A DNA stretch of 48,556 bases from CAZUQH01 sp964622465 (GTDB taxonomy: Bacteria > CG03 > CAZUQH01), in NCBI GenBank assembly GCA_964622465.1, contig CAZUQH010000004.1, forward strand, positions 1 through 48,556. The letters run 5' to 3'. This document shows positions 8,498-17,952 of this stretch, in pieces (position 1 is the stretch's first letter; each line of letters starts with the position of its first letter). Under the pieces are notes generated by a model. That model was not told where the DNA came from. It searched no databases and saw only the letters and a list, made by a program, of their open reading frames with translations. The translations under genes and the position numbers were made by a program.

Positions 8498-9390
8498 CTA
8501 ATCTCATCACCCCGAAAAATTGGACCTTCTGTGCATATACGTGCATATCTATTACCGGTAACAGGTATAGCGCAGGTCTGACAAGCTCCATAACCACAAC
8601 CCATCCTTTCTTCCCACGACATGAAAGAGGGTATTCCAGATGAGTGAGTTATCTTGAAAGTTGACTTAAGCATCTCGCGCGGGCCGCATGCGTACACAAT
8701 AGCATTTTCCCTTGAGGGTACCAAGGGTCGGGGACGAGACCGGGCACCTGATATGCCGGCATGTTTCAAGTCCCTCGCCAGCAAGTCAGTTACCTTGCCA
8801 TGGAAACCGTGCGTGCCGTCGTCTGTGCTATAATGCACCGTTATGCCGCGCGTACCAAGTTCGTCCGGAGAAAGCAAATACCGTTTACTTTGTGCTCCAT
8901 AGTAGAGTGTAACCCGTCGCTTGTCAGACAGGGGTTTCCCGAGCGTCTGTGCCAGCCACGCAAGAGATGCAACCCCGGACCCGCCAGCGACAAGAATGTG
9001 ATGAGTACGGTTTATCCCTCCATCAAGCGGCCAGCCATTCCCAAGCGGACCTATCATTTGTAATTTCTCACCTGGCTTGCGTTGGGTAAGTTCTATCGTA
9101 CCTTTGCCAATCACCTGATAGATAATGTCGAGGAATATGCACTGACTGCGCTTAGTTCTTGCAGGTTGATATATTCCCGCGATTGTAAATGGACGCTTGA
9201 GTAAAACAGGGGGGGCAGATTCAAACGGTATACAACTGAGGTTTATGAACTGGCCGGGTTTTGCCTGTCTGGCTATTTGTCGCGCTTCTATACGCAGTCG
9301 CCAGTAATTTTCTTTGATTGGCCTGTTTGAAACGATGTTTGCTTCTATAACCAATGGTTGATAATCTTTTTTAGCGGCAGGATGATTCAC
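8482..9390 (-). CDS. pyrK: Dihydroorotate dehydrogenase electron-transfer subunit PyrK
   Basis: PyrK passes electrons from PyrD to NAD through FAD and a [2Fe-2S] cluster. The 302 residues contain an FAD-binding barrel with LLKRPFTIAG, an NAD-binding domain with HHILVAGGSGVASLAWL, and the C-terminal cluster GCGYGACQTC (C-x4-C-x2-C) with the fourth cysteine in ARICTEGP. It is longer than the usual 255-265, through an arginine/proline-rich insert before the CGP motif and an N-terminal extension. The GTG start overlaps the pyrC stop as GTGA. Confidence 0.95.
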   Translation of the reverse strand: MNHPAAKKDYQPLVIEANIVSNRPIKENYWRLRIEARQIARQAKPGQFINLSCIPFESAPPVLLKRPFTIAGIYQPARTKRSQCIFLDIIYQVIGKGTIELTQRKPGEKLQMIGPLGNGWPLDGGINRTHHILVAGGSGVASLAWLAQTLGKPLSDKRRVTLYYGAQSKRYLLSPDELGTRGITVHYSTDDGTHGFHGKVTDLLARDLKHAGISGARSRPRPLVPSRENAIVYACGPREMLKSTFKITHSSGIPSFMSWEERMGCGYGACQTCAIPVTGNRYARICTEGPIFRGDEIRWAET

Positions 9391-10673
9391 AACAATACCT
9401 GTTTTCCTGATACAAAGACCGTTTCAGCAAAACCAGTAAGTTTCTTTCCTATGAATGGCGAGTTCTTGCTTTTTGAAACAAACCACTCCTTGTTTATAAC
9501 AAGTTCCATGCGCGGGTCTATGATAGTGATGTCTGCGATAGCACCTGGCGACAGTGTCCCTCTTTTTAATCCAAATATTCTTCTAGGTCCAGAACTCATC
9601 AGTTCTATGGCACGTTTCAAATCAATCAGTTTTTTCTCCACCAGATAAGTAAAAACTACTGGCACAGTTGTTTCCAGGCCAATTATTCCTGCAGGCGCAG
9701 TATTAAATTCTGTTTGTTTCTCTTCTTCGGTATGTGGAGCGTGGTCACTCGCAATAGCGTCAATAGTACCGTCTTTGAGTCCGCGAATTATTGCACGGAC
9801 ATCAACGCTGCTTCTGAGAGGCGGGTTAACCTTCGCCATAGTATTATAATTACTAACGCTTTCTTCTGTGAGCGAAAAGTAATGAGGTGCCGTCTCACAG
9901 GTGACACTGAGTTTCCTGCGTTTTGCTTCTCGTATAAGCACGACAGAACCTGCACATGAAACATGCGCTACGTGTAAATGACCGCCTGTTAGTTCAGCAA
10001 GAGCGATATCTCGTGCAACCATCGTTGTTTCTGCCTGCGCAGGAATCCCTTTCAAGCCCATAACAGTGGAAAGATAGCTCTCATTCATTATCCCGTTCTC
10101 GGATAGGTACAAATCCTCAGAATGAGATACAACCGGAATATCAGCCATCCGCACGTATTCGAGCGCATGGCGCATTGTTTGTGAATTCATAACAGGCGAG
10201 CCGTCGTCAGTTATGCCCACAATGCCGGCACGATGCATTTTTCCAATTTCTGCGAGTTCATTACCATTGCGACCCTTAGTAATACATCCAAAAGGAAAGA
10301 CATTGACAACGCCCTCGGTGCGCGCAGTTGCGAGCAGGAATTTTATGCCAGCAACTGAGTCCACAGGCGGTTCGGTATTTGGCATAGCGCAGATGCTTGT
10401 AAAGCCGCCATGCGCAGCAGCGCGGGTCCCGGTGCGGATCGTTTCTTCGTCCTCGCGCCCTGGCTCCCTCAGATGAACGTGGATATCTATTAGGCCAGGA
10501 ACGACCAGTTTGCCGGATGCATCAATGATTCTGGTGTTGTTGCGTGCTTTTTTAGGAGCACTTACCTTTGGTGCAAGACGGCTAATCCTGCCGTTTTCAA
10601 TTACTATGTCCAGTTTTCCGTCAATTCCATTTGCAGGGTCTATTACGTGCCCGTTCCTGATAATTGTTAACAT
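9387..10673 (-). CDS. pyrC: Dihydroorotase PyrC, class I
   Basis: PyrC cyclises carbamoyl-aspartate to dihydroorotate. The 428-residue length and the DIHVHLREPG motif (zinc histidines H65 and H67) place it in class I. Other ligands and catalytic residues lie in VSHSED, HLHVAHVSC and ASDHAPHTEEEK. The start ATG follows GGAGGAATGA. Upstream of it lies the largest internal gap of the operon (85 bases), which contains a dispersed repeat. Confidence 0.96.
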   Translation of the reverse strand: MLTIIRNGHVIDPANGIDGKLDIVIENGRISRLAPKVSAPKKARNNTRIIDASGKLVVPGLIDIHVHLREPGREDEETIRTGTRAAAHGGFTSICAMPNTEPPVDSVAGIKFLLATARTEGVVNVFPFGCITKGRNGNELAEIGKMHRAGIVGITDDGSPVMNSQTMRHALEYVRMADIPVVSHSEDLYLSENGIMNESYLSTVMGLKGIPAQAETTMVARDIALAELTGGHLHVAHVSCAGSVVLIREAKRRKLSVTCETAPHYFSLTEESVSNYNTMAKVNPPLRSSVDVRAIIRGLKDGTIDAIASDHAPHTEEEKQTEFNTAPAGIIGLETTVPVVFTYLVEKKLIDLKRAIELMSSGPRRIFGLKRGTLSPGAIADITIIDPRMELVINKEWFVSKSKNSPFIGKKLTGFAETVFVSGKQVLL

Positions 10674-10727
10674 TCATTCCTCCGGGGTCAAAAGAACATG
10701 TTTTTTGTAGTCTGAAAACTTGCTTTC

Positions 10728-10756
10728 AATTGCGCAGGCTAAAGCCTACGGCTACC
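10728..10756. repeat. Dispersed hairpin repeat, half-length copy inside the pyr operon
   Basis: The sequence around GCAGGCTAAAGCCTACGGCTACC is a half-length copy of the repeat found in full at 30466-30511 and 45456-45503, and also resembles 42151-42183. Here it lies between pyrB and pyrC on the transcribed strand and can form a GTAGGC-TTTA-GCCTGC hairpin in the mRNA. No T-run follows, so it is not an obvious terminator. Confidence 0.7.
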
Positions 10757-10758
10757 CA

Positions 10759-11700
10759 TCAGATAATAGATGGTATCGGTGATTGGCTGCCAGCAAGCAG
10801 ATAGAAAACCGCCATCCTGATTGCGATGCCATTCGTAACTTGTTCTGTAATAACTGCACGTGGACTATCGGCTACAGAGGTAGAAATTTCTACTCCACGG
10901 TTCATTGGTCCCGGATGCATTATTAAGAGCTCCTTTTTTGCATTTGCCAACCGCATTGTGTTAACCCCGAATATTTCATTATACTCTCTCAATGAAGGGA
11001 ATAGATTATCTGCCTGCCGCTCACTTTGGATTCTTAAGATATTAATGACGTCAAGTTTATCTATTATATCCTCAAGGCACCAGTGTATGTAAACTCCCAT
11101 TTTTTCTATACCACATGGCATCAAAGTCACGGGACCTATCAGGTGTACTTCAGCACCCATTTTCTTCAATCCCCAGATATCTGACCTTGCAACTCTGCTA
11201 TGCATAATATCTCCGATAATTCCAACTTTCAAGTCCTTGATGCGCCCTTTCTTCTCGCGAATAGTGAACAAATCAAGAAGTCCCTGTGTCGGATGTTCAT
11301 GCAAACCGTCTCCTGCGTTTATAACAGACCCGGAAATTGTCTTTGCAAGAAGATGGGGGGCTCCTGACATAGCATGTCTTATCACCACGAAGTCCGCCTT
11401 CATTGCCTCTATCGTTTTACCGGTGTCAATCAAACTTTCGCCTTTCACGACACTGGACATATTTACGGAAATGTTCAGAGTGTCGGCGCTGAGGCGTTTT
11501 GCGGCAAGTTCAAAAGAATTTCTGGTTCTGGTGGATGGCTCGTAGAATAGAAGGACAACTGTTTTGCCGCGCAGCGTCGGCACTTTCTTTACTGAGCGGG
11601 TAAACAGTTCTTTGAACGGCTTTGCGGTGTCCAGTATAAGCTGGATTTCCTTTGCGGTGAGATTTTCCAGCCCCAATAAATCTTTTTGCTTCAGGCGCAT
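10759..11700 (-). CDS. pyrB: Aspartate carbamoyltransferase catalytic subunit PyrB
   Basis: PyrB condenses carbamoyl phosphate with aspartate. I start it at the ATG at 11700 (MRLKQKDLLGLENL, 313 residues) because GGAGGG lies just upstream and family members begin similarly; a GTG at 11733 overlapping the pyrR stop is a weaker choice. The carbamoyl-phosphate loop EPSTRTR (54-60) and MHPGPMNRGVEI are intact. No pyrI regulatory subunit and no carAB are nearby. Confidence 0.96.
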   Translation of the reverse strand: MRLKQKDLLGLENLTAKEIQLILDTAKPFKELFTRSVKKVPTLRGKTVVLLFYEPSTRTRNSFELAAKRLSADTLNISVNMSSVVKGESLIDTGKTIEAMKADFVVIRHAMSGAPHLLAKTISGSVINAGDGLHEHPTQGLLDLFTIREKKGRIKDLKVGIIGDIMHSRVARSDIWGLKKMGAEVHLIGPVTLMPCGIEKMGVYIHWCLEDIIDKLDVINILRIQSERQADNLFPSLREYNEIFGVNTMRLANAKKELLIMHPGPMNRGVEISTSVADSPRAVITEQVTNGIAIRMAVFYLLAGSQSPIPSII

Positions 11701-11729
11701 GTTACCCTCCAGGAGAGAGTTAACAACCG

Positions 11730-12272
11730 TCACTTCCTTGCGACAATCACCTCATCGTGGCCATCAATTTCTTCGACAAACACCCGGACCTTATCGCCAG
11801 GTTTCGTGGGTATTGTTTTACCAACGAAATCCGGTTGAATCGGCAATTCGCGTTGACCACGGTCAATCAATGCAGCCAATTTGATTGAACATGGTCTGCC
11901 AAAGTCCATTAATTCGTCTATTCCAGCGCGTATTGTGCGTCCAGTATATATAACGTCATCTACAAGCACAATCTTCTTGTCGGTAACGTCAAATGGAATG
12001 TCCGTTTCCTTTATCAGCGGCTGGCGTTCAATCGAAGATATGTCATCGCGATACAGGGTTATGTCCAGAACTCCTACAGGTGGTTCTATACCGGTGTGCT
12101 CCCCGATATATTTTGCTATACGGTGCGCAAGGTGCACTCCGCGCGTTTGAGTGCCGATAATTACAACGTCATCCATCTTTTTTAAATCACGTATTATAGC
12201 ATCTGCGACTCGTGCCAGAGCTTTCGCGAGCTGCCGTGCGTCCATTACCGAAGTCCGCTTCCCATTTTTCAT
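11730..12272 (-). CDS. pyrR: Bifunctional pyrimidine regulatory protein / uracil phosphoribosyltransferase PyrR
   Basis: PyrR is a PRTase-fold protein that in Bacillus binds pyr mRNA to attenuate transcription in response to UMP, and can make UMP from uracil and PRPP. The 180 residues begin at an ATG overlapping the purE stop (ATGA). The PRPP loop VLVDDVIYTGRTIRAGID and the TQTRGVHLAHRIAKYI region are diagnostic. Because it is embedded in the middle of the operon, there is no leader before it and only 29 bases before pyrB. No PyrR-responsive attenuator can be drawn. Its regulatory target here is unclear. Confidence 0.94.
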   Translation of the reverse strand: MKNGKRTSVMDARQLAKALARVADAIIRDLKKMDDVVIIGTQTRGVHLAHRIAKYIGEHTGIEPPVGVLDITLYRDDISSIERQPLIKETDIPFDVTDKKIVLVDDVIYTGRTIRAGIDELMDFGRPCSIKLAALIDRGQRELPIQPDFVGKTIPTKPGDKVRVFVEEIDGHDEVIVARK

Positions 12273-12814
12273 TTTGCTTCCATATATTTCTCGTAGCCAA
12301 GTTTTTTCAGTCGTGTTGACTTTTTTTGCACGCAGGATTCCTGTACTTTTCTCCAATTCATAAGCCGTTTTGCTATCTCTTTGTTACTAAGAGCAAGAAT
12401 CTCGCTAGCGAGCAATGCAGCGTTTTTTGCACCAGGTTTACCTATAGCCATCGTTGCGACAGGAACACCTGCAGGCATCTGTACTATAGAATACAGAGAA
12501 TCCTGGCCACTGAGAGATTTGGTTTCCATTGGTACACCGATTACAGGTAGTATTGTCTCGCTTGCGATAGCACCAGGAAGATGTGCTGCAAGGCCAGCTC
12601 CTGCGATAACTAATTTCACGCCTTTGTCGTTCAGTTCCCGAATGTAACGCCTGGTCAGAGAGGGTGAGCGGTGTGCAGAAGTTATTGTCACTTCAAAAGG
12701 AATGCGAAGTTCTCTCAAGATGTTTGCTGCTTCGCACATTGTATTCAAATCAGAATCGCTGCCCATGACAATCGAAACCAGGACGTGCCTGTCTCTTTTT
12801 CGTTTATCTTTCAC
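12269..12814 (-). CDS. purE: N5-carboxyaminoimidazole ribonucleotide mutase PurE
   Basis: PurE makes CAIR, the carboxylated intermediate of purine synthesis. The 181-residue protein has VSIVMGSDSDL, ITSAHRSP with the active-site histidine, and AGLAAHLPGAIAS. It resembles class I PurE, which works with PurK, but no purK is in the window. A lysine/arginine-rich tail of about 20 residues extends the C-terminus. The GTG start lies inside the end of purD with no clear ribosome-binding site. Confidence 0.94.
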   Translation of the reverse strand: MKDKRKRDRHVLVSIVMGSDSDLNTMCEAANILRELRIPFEVTITSAHRSPSLTRRYIRELNDKGVKLVIAGAGLAAHLPGAIASETILPVIGVPMETKSLSGQDSLYSIVQMPAGVPVATMAIGKPGAKNAALLASEILALSNKEIAKRLMNWRKVQESCVQKKSTRLKKLGYEKYMEAK

Positions 12815-14087
12815 GTTTTAGTGCCTTGCTCGCAATGTCAGTCCTATAGAAAGCGCCATCAAAGTGGATTTTACCAACCGCCTGGTATACTTTTGAAATC
12901 GCACCGGCAAGCGTGCTGTCCAGTGCCGTTACGTCAAGCACTCTGCCTCCGGAAGTGGCGACGTTGCGCTCGGCATTATACTTTGTACCCGCATGAAATG
13001 CAACCACACCTTTTTCTTTCGCGACTTCTTCCAGGCCGGTTATCGCTTTCCCTTTTTCGTAATGTCCCGGATAACCCGAGGATGCAATAACCACTGTGAC
13101 TGCTTTAGCCCCCTGCCAGTCGAGTCCCATGCCGGACAGACGGCCTTCTGTAGTCCGCACTATTATATCCAAAAAATCCGTGGTAAGCAAGGGTAATACG
13201 GCCTGTGTTTCCGGGTCGCCAAAGCGCACGTTGAATTCAAGCACTTTCGGTCCTTCCGAAGTTAGCATCAAACCGAAATAGATTATACCTTTATAGTCCA
13301 GCCCTTCTTTCTCAATCCCATCCAGAAAGCGTCTCGAAACCTCTCTGTCTATAAGGTCTAAATCAATATAAGGGTAGGGTGCGTAAGCGCCCATTCCACC
13401 GGTATTAGGCCCGCGGTCACCGTCAAATGCGCGTTTATGGTCCTGGCTTGGCAACAGCGGCAAAAGCGTTTTGCCGTCAACAAAAGCCATTAACGAACAT
13501 TCTTCTCCTTCAAGCTTTTCTTCGATTACGACTTTTTCACCGGCGCTACCAAATGCCTTTTCGACCATTATCTTTTCAACCGCATCGTGCGCCTCATCCT
13601 GACTGGAACAGACAAGTGCGCCTTTTCCTGCCGCAAGCCCATCTGCTTTTACGACAATCCCCTGCATGTCTTTCCCAAAGCAGCTGTCTATATATTTGTG
13701 TGCCTGAGCAACTGAATCAAATACCTCAAACCTTGCAGTAGGAATTCCATAGCGAGACATGAACTCTTTTGCGAATATCTTGCTTCCTTCAAGACGCGCA
13801 GAAGCGCTTGAAGGTCCAAAAATTTTGAGCCCGTTAGCGTGAAATTTATCAACAATCCCGGATACAAGAGGTGCTTCTGGCCCGACAATAGTCAGCGCTA
13901 CTTTATTATCTTTTGCAATCTTGACTAGCTCTTCGTTGTTATTAATGTCTGCACTGATACAAGTTGCATGTGCTTCAATTCCGGCATTACCTGGAACAGC
14001 AATTATACCTGAAACGTCGCTCGAGCCTGAAAGTTTCCATACCAGGCAGTGTTCCCTCCCTCCTGAGCCAATTACCATCACTTTCAT
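12804..14087 (-). CDS. purD: Phosphoribosylamine-glycine ligase PurD
   Basis: PurD joins glycine to phosphoribosylamine with ATP to give GAR. The 427 residues fit the family. It has MVIGSGGREHCLVWKL at the N-terminus, the ATP-grasp core with VVKADGLAAGKGALV, and DHKRAFDGDRGPNTGGMGAY followed later by EFNVRFGDPETQ. The ATG follows AAGGAAACC, 12 bases after purQ. Confidence 0.97.
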   Translation of the reverse strand: MKVMVIGSGGREHCLVWKLSGSSDVSGIIAVPGNAGIEAHATCISADINNNEELVKIAKDNKVALTIVGPEAPLVSGIVDKFHANGLKIFGPSSASARLEGSKIFAKEFMSRYGIPTARFEVFDSVAQAHKYIDSCFGKDMQGIVVKADGLAAGKGALVCSSQDEAHDAVEKIMVEKAFGSAGEKVVIEEKLEGEECSLMAFVDGKTLLPLLPSQDHKRAFDGDRGPNTGGMGAYAPYPYIDLDLIDREVSRRFLDGIEKEGLDYKGIIYFGLMLTSEGPKVLEFNVRFGDPETQAVLPLLTTDFLDIIVRTTEGRLSGMGLDWQGAKAVTVVIASSGYPGHYEKGKAITGLEEVAKEKGVVAFHAGTKYNAERNVATSGGRVLDVTALDSTLAGAISKVYQAVGKIHFDGAFYRTDIASKALKRER

Positions 14088-14099
14088 CTTGGTTTCCTT

Positions 14100-14888
14100 C
14101 TAAAGTAGCGCTTTCAGAAACTCAAGGCCGGCGCCATGCTCGTTGTCCCGGTCGCTATGGGGCTTGTCCATCAGTGTCCAGCGTGGATGGTTATATTTCC
14201 ACACGAATCGTTCAGGATGCGGCATCATCCCGATGACGTTCCCATCTTTATTGCATATACCTGCAACGTCTCCAATTGAGCCATTTGGGTTTATAGGATA
14301 GGGCGCATGCCCGCCATTCTGGTCACAGTATCTAAAAAGTATTTGATGATTTCTTTCGAGACGTTCAAGGACGCTGGCATTGCGGACGACAAACTTACCC
14401 TCAGCATGCGCAACAGGCAGTTGGATTATACGTGGTACGTTTCTGGTAAATGCGACGCAATCACGCTGTAGGTTCAAATATATCCACCTGCATTCAAACC
14501 TGGCTGAATCGTTCCATGTAAGTGTGACTTGCTGATGAGTGCCTGTTTCATTCCAGCCAGGCAGAAAACCTGACTTTACGAGTACCTGAAACCCGTTACA
14601 AATCCCGATTACTTTTCTTCCGGAAGAAATAAATTCCTTAAGCTGGTCATGTAGTTGGAAACGGAAGATGTTTGCGAGAATCTTGCCTGCACTCACGTCA
14701 TCGCCGTAAGAAAAACCACCAGGGATTGCAAGTACGTCATAGTCATTAAGTTTGACATTGCCACACAAGAGTAAATTCACATGGACCAGGTTAACATCTC
14801 GTGCGCCTGTCATGCGAAATGCATTTGCCGTTTCCATATCGTTGTTTATTCCAGGCGCACGCAAGACAAGCACTTTTCTCTTTACCAT
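14100..14888 (-). CDS. purQ: FGAM synthase glutaminase subunit PurQ
   Basis: PurQ is the class I glutamine amidotransferase subunit that feeds ammonia to PurL. I start it at the ATG at 14888 (MVKRKVLVLRAPGINND, 262 residues), which overlaps the purL stop by seven bases. The nucleophile is C97 in GICNGFQV, and the His/Glu pair is in MMPHPERF. At about 260 residues it belongs to the longer PurQ form rather than the 225-residue Bacillus form. Confidence 0.95.
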   Translation of the reverse strand: MVKRKVLVLRAPGINNDMETANAFRMTGARDVNLVHVNLLLCGNVKLNDYDVLAIPGGFSYGDDVSAGKILANIFRFQLHDQLKEFISSGRKVIGICNGFQVLVKSGFLPGWNETGTHQQVTLTWNDSARFECRWIYLNLQRDCVAFTRNVPRIIQLPVAHAEGKFVVRNASVLERLERNHQILFRYCDQNGGHAPYPINPNGSIGDVAGICNKDGNVIGMMPHPERFVWKYNHPRWTLMDKPHSDRDNEHGAGLEFLKALL

Positions 14889-17329
14889 TTGATTGTCTCT
14901 TTCCACGCCTTGCAAAGCCGTTCAACTTTAATAGCTTCTGTGCTGCTAGCGCTCCTAATTTTAAGTTCTTTATTTTTCTTCACTTTGCCGAGAAGGATAA
15001 GAGGAAGCACGCTAAAATGTTTTTCAAACTTGTATTGCACAGAAGGTTTCACTTCAATTATGAATCGCCCGCCACTTTCGGAAAATAGCCACTCGCGGGA
15101 CGTGGAAGGTTCAAGCAGGATATCAGCACCGATTCTACCGCCTATGCACATTTCTGCAAGAGCAACAGCGATACCTCCTTCTGAACAATCGTGACATGAA
15201 AAAACCACTCCTTCTTTTATCGCGCGGTGTATTGCATACATTATTCTGCGCGACAAGTGCGGGTTTACGGTCGGCACAGTGATGTCATTGTGAGGCGCGA
15301 ACGTTTCTCCCAATCTGTTTACAATCAGTTCATACTTTGAGCCCGCTAATTCATTTGACCTCGTTTTGCCTATAAGATATATCAGGTCTCCGTCTCGCTT
15401 GAAGAACGTGCTTGTTGTCTGGCGGATATCAGTGAGAGGCGCTATAGCAGAAACAAGAAGCGTTCCAGGAATTGAAATGGTCCTGGCGGATTTCAATCTG
15501 TATTCATTGTACAAGCTGTCTTTGCCAGAAATAAAAGGGACGCGATATGCGAGCGCAGCGTCATGGCATCCTTTTGCTGCTCGCACGAGCTCGCCAAGCA
15601 GTTTTGGGTTGTCCGGGTTTCCCCAGCAGAAATTGTCAAGTAGTGCAGCGCGTGCTATGTCTGCTCCAGCGCAGGTCAGGTTGCGTAGTGCCTCGTCAAT
15701 GCTAAGGACAGCCATCCAGTAGGGGTCATGTGATGTATAATAAGGGCAAATACCGCATGCAACAGCAATCCCGCGATACGAATCAGGACGAGGTCTTATA
15801 ACTGCTGCATCGCCAGGGCCATCGTTTTCAACCCCTGCAAGCGGTTTCAGGATACTTGTACCCTGAACTTCATGGTCGTATTGACGAATGACTGCTTCCT
15901 TGCTTGATATGTCTGGTGACGCGAGAAGAGAAAGGATGATATGCCTGAGTTTTTCACCTTGTGAACTTATATAATGCTGGCTGGCGAATGGTGTTCTCGC
16001 GGCAGGGCGGCTGATTGAGGATGGTCCACTGGTGGCCTTCCGGTGCCATACGGCGCGTTTGGTGGGTCGCGGCACTCCATCGTGAAGAAAACGCATGCTC
16101 AGTTTACAGACAACCTTGTTTTTCCAGGCAACAACCAGCCGTCCGCTGTTTGTGAACTGTCCAAGTACTGCAACTGGAACATCCTCAATTTTCGCGAGTT
16201 CAACAAGTGCCTTCATCCTGTCAGCAGGCACCGCCATAACCATACGCTCCTGCGATTCGCTCAGCCATATCTCCCACGGTGAGAGCCCGGCATATTTCAA
16301 AGGTGCATTTTTAAGTTCCACGCGTGCGCCGCACCCGCGTCCAAGTTCTCCTATCGCTGACGAAAAACCGCCAGCGCCGCAGTCGGTTATGGCGTCAAAC
16401 AATCCTTTATCGCGCGCCTGAAGTACAAAATCTGCCATCCGCTTCTCCATAATCGGGTTCCCAATTTGAACTACGGATGACTTCAGCAGGCAATGCAACT
16501 CTTGAGACGAAAATGTTGCACCATGTATACCATCGCGACCAGTCGCCCCGCCGCATACGACAATCAAATCGCCAGCACGCACCTTTTTTGCTACGCACTT
16601 TCTTGGAATTATGCCAACAGTCCCACAAAAAACGAGAGGGTTCCCTGTGTATCTTTTATCAAACAGTATCGCGCCATTTGCAGTCGGGATACCCATTCTG
16701 TTTCCATAATCACGGACGCCCGACACAACGCCCTTGAAAATCCTTCGCGGATATAAAATTCCACGCGGCATATCTTCTATAGAAGCATTCAGTTCACCAA
16801 AACAGAATACATCTGTGTTCATTATTGGTCGCGCAGCTTTGCCAACTCCGAGGATGTCACGTATAACCCCTCCAATACCTGTTGCAGCTCCACCGTATGG
16901 CTCAAGTGCAGATGGATGGTTATGCGTTTCAACCTTGAAACAAATCCCGTACTCCGAATCAAATCCAATCACCCCTGCATTATCCTTAAATACTGACAGG
17001 CATTCAGTTTTTGTTTTATTGCCGTTAGTTTTACTTGTTAATTCTTTTGTTACAGCAAACACGGTTTTGCCAAGAAGGTTATCTATTCTTTCCTCACCAC
17101 CAGGTCCTTCGTACTCTATAATACCTGTCAGAGTTTTATGTTTGCAGTGCTCTGACCACGTCTGCGCAATTGTTTCCAATTCCATATCTGTCGGTTCTCT
17201 GCCTGCTTTGTGAAAATAGGACCGAATTGTACGCATCTCATTTACTGTAAGTGATAGTAGCCGCCGGTCACTCAGTTCTTTTAGTTTTTTCTCGTCCATG
17301 CCAGAAATTCGGATTTGCTTAAGTCTCAC
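14882..17329 (-). CDS. purL: FGAM synthase large subunit PurL (small type)
   Basis: PurL converts FGAR to FGAM using ATP and ammonia from PurQ. The 815 residues lack the N-terminal PurS-like and C-terminal glutaminase domains of the 1300-residue proteobacterial enzyme, so it needs PurS and PurQ, which flank it. The signature QTWSEHCKHKT spans 57-66. FKVETHNHPSALEPYGGAATG and a second AIRS-like half with FISGKDSLYNEY are present. It starts with GTG overlapping the purS stop (GTGA). A poorly conserved segment rich in Arg, Ala and Pro lies near residues 430-450. Confidence 0.96.
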   Translation of the reverse strand: MRLKQIRISGMDEKKLKELSDRRLLSLTVNEMRTIRSYFHKAGREPTDMELETIAQTWSEHCKHKTLTGIIEYEGPGGEERIDNLLGKTVFAVTKELTSKTNGNKTKTECLSVFKDNAGVIGFDSEYGICFKVETHNHPSALEPYGGAATGIGGVIRDILGVGKAARPIMNTDVFCFGELNASIEDMPRGILYPRRIFKGVVSGVRDYGNRMGIPTANGAILFDKRYTGNPLVFCGTVGIIPRKCVAKKVRAGDLIVVCGGATGRDGIHGATFSSQELHCLLKSSVVQIGNPIMEKRMADFVLQARDKGLFDAITDCGAGGFSSAIGELGRGCGARVELKNAPLKYAGLSPWEIWLSESQERMVMAVPADRMKALVELAKIEDVPVAVLGQFTNSGRLVVAWKNKVVCKLSMRFLHDGVPRPTKRAVWHRKATSGPSSISRPAARTPFASQHYISSQGEKLRHIILSLLASPDISSKEAVIRQYDHEVQGTSILKPLAGVENDGPGDAAVIRPRPDSYRGIAVACGICPYYTSHDPYWMAVLSIDEALRNLTCAGADIARAALLDNFCWGNPDNPKLLGELVRAAKGCHDAALAYRVPFISGKDSLYNEYRLKSARTISIPGTLLVSAIAPLTDIRQTTSTFFKRDGDLIYLIGKTRSNELAGSKYELIVNRLGETFAPHNDITVPTVNPHLSRRIMYAIHRAIKEGVVFSCHDCSEGGIAVALAEMCIGGRIGADILLEPSTSREWLFSESGGRFIIEVKPSVQYKFEKHFSVLPLILLGKVKKNKELKIRSASSTEAIKVERLCKAWKETIKW

Positions 17330-17952
17330 GCTTTGTAATGCCTTCCTCGTGGCGTACCTTTCTTTATCACGCTTGAACCCGAGAATTGTTTTTCAAGTGA
17401 AAAGGTTCTGCGCGAAGCGCAGGTTCTTATATACCACTGTTCAACAAGCGGATTCGCAAGTAACCGCTTCACAATCCCTTCAACGTCCTTCCTGGATATT
17501 TCCCCACATAAGAAATATTCATGTCCGCTCTTAACTTCTTCTAGACCGCGAACCCCTATAACTTCTGCGGCTTCTCTTATTGTATCTGCAGTAGTATCCA
17601 TAACACCAGGAAGATAACTTATTACAACTGACCATGCACAGTTTGGAGAGCAACCAACAGGACCACCTGGTGTCACACCGGTATAAACCTCGTATTCCTC
17701 GATTACCGGGTCATAAAGAATTTCACTTGCAATGCGGTCTGCGGCTTCTCTTGCAGTTTTAGTTTCGTCTCGCTCCCTTTTGAACTTAAGATAATATACG
17801 TTTGCAGTGTACATTTTGCGAACACTGGTAATACCAATATCATGGATATTTCCGATTATGTGAGTTCCGCGTTGGTCAGGCAGGTTTTTCTTCAGGGTCA
17901 CGCGAACCGCGTACGTGTGATTGCTGGTTCCATTAGCGTGTGAGGCGGTCAT
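17326..17952 (-). CDS. purS: Tandem PurS (FGAM synthase subunit with two PurS domains)
   Basis: PurS is normally an 80-residue protein that bridges PurL and PurQ as a dimer. This 208-residue protein contains two consecutive PurS-like domains. Domain 1 (about 14-90) runs from YAVRVTLKKNLPDQRG to PVIEEYEVY. Domain 2 (about 107-177) runs from VVISYLPGVMD to RLLANPLVEQWYI, which strongly resembles the conserved PurS C-terminus. A basic tail follows. The start at 17952 has AGGAGA upstream and lies inside the end of purC. Its place just before purL and purQ fits. The domain assignment is by eye. Confidence 0.85.
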   Translation of the reverse strand: MTASHANGTSNHTYAVRVTLKKNLPDQRGTHIIGNIHDIGITSVRKMYTANVYYLKFKRERDETKTAREAADRIASEILYDPVIEEYEVYTGVTPGGPVGCSPNCAWSVVISYLPGVMDTTADTIREAAEVIGVRGLEEVKSGHEYFLCGEISRKDVEGIVKRLLANPLVEQWYIRTCASRRTFSLEKQFSGSSVIKKGTPRGRHYKA

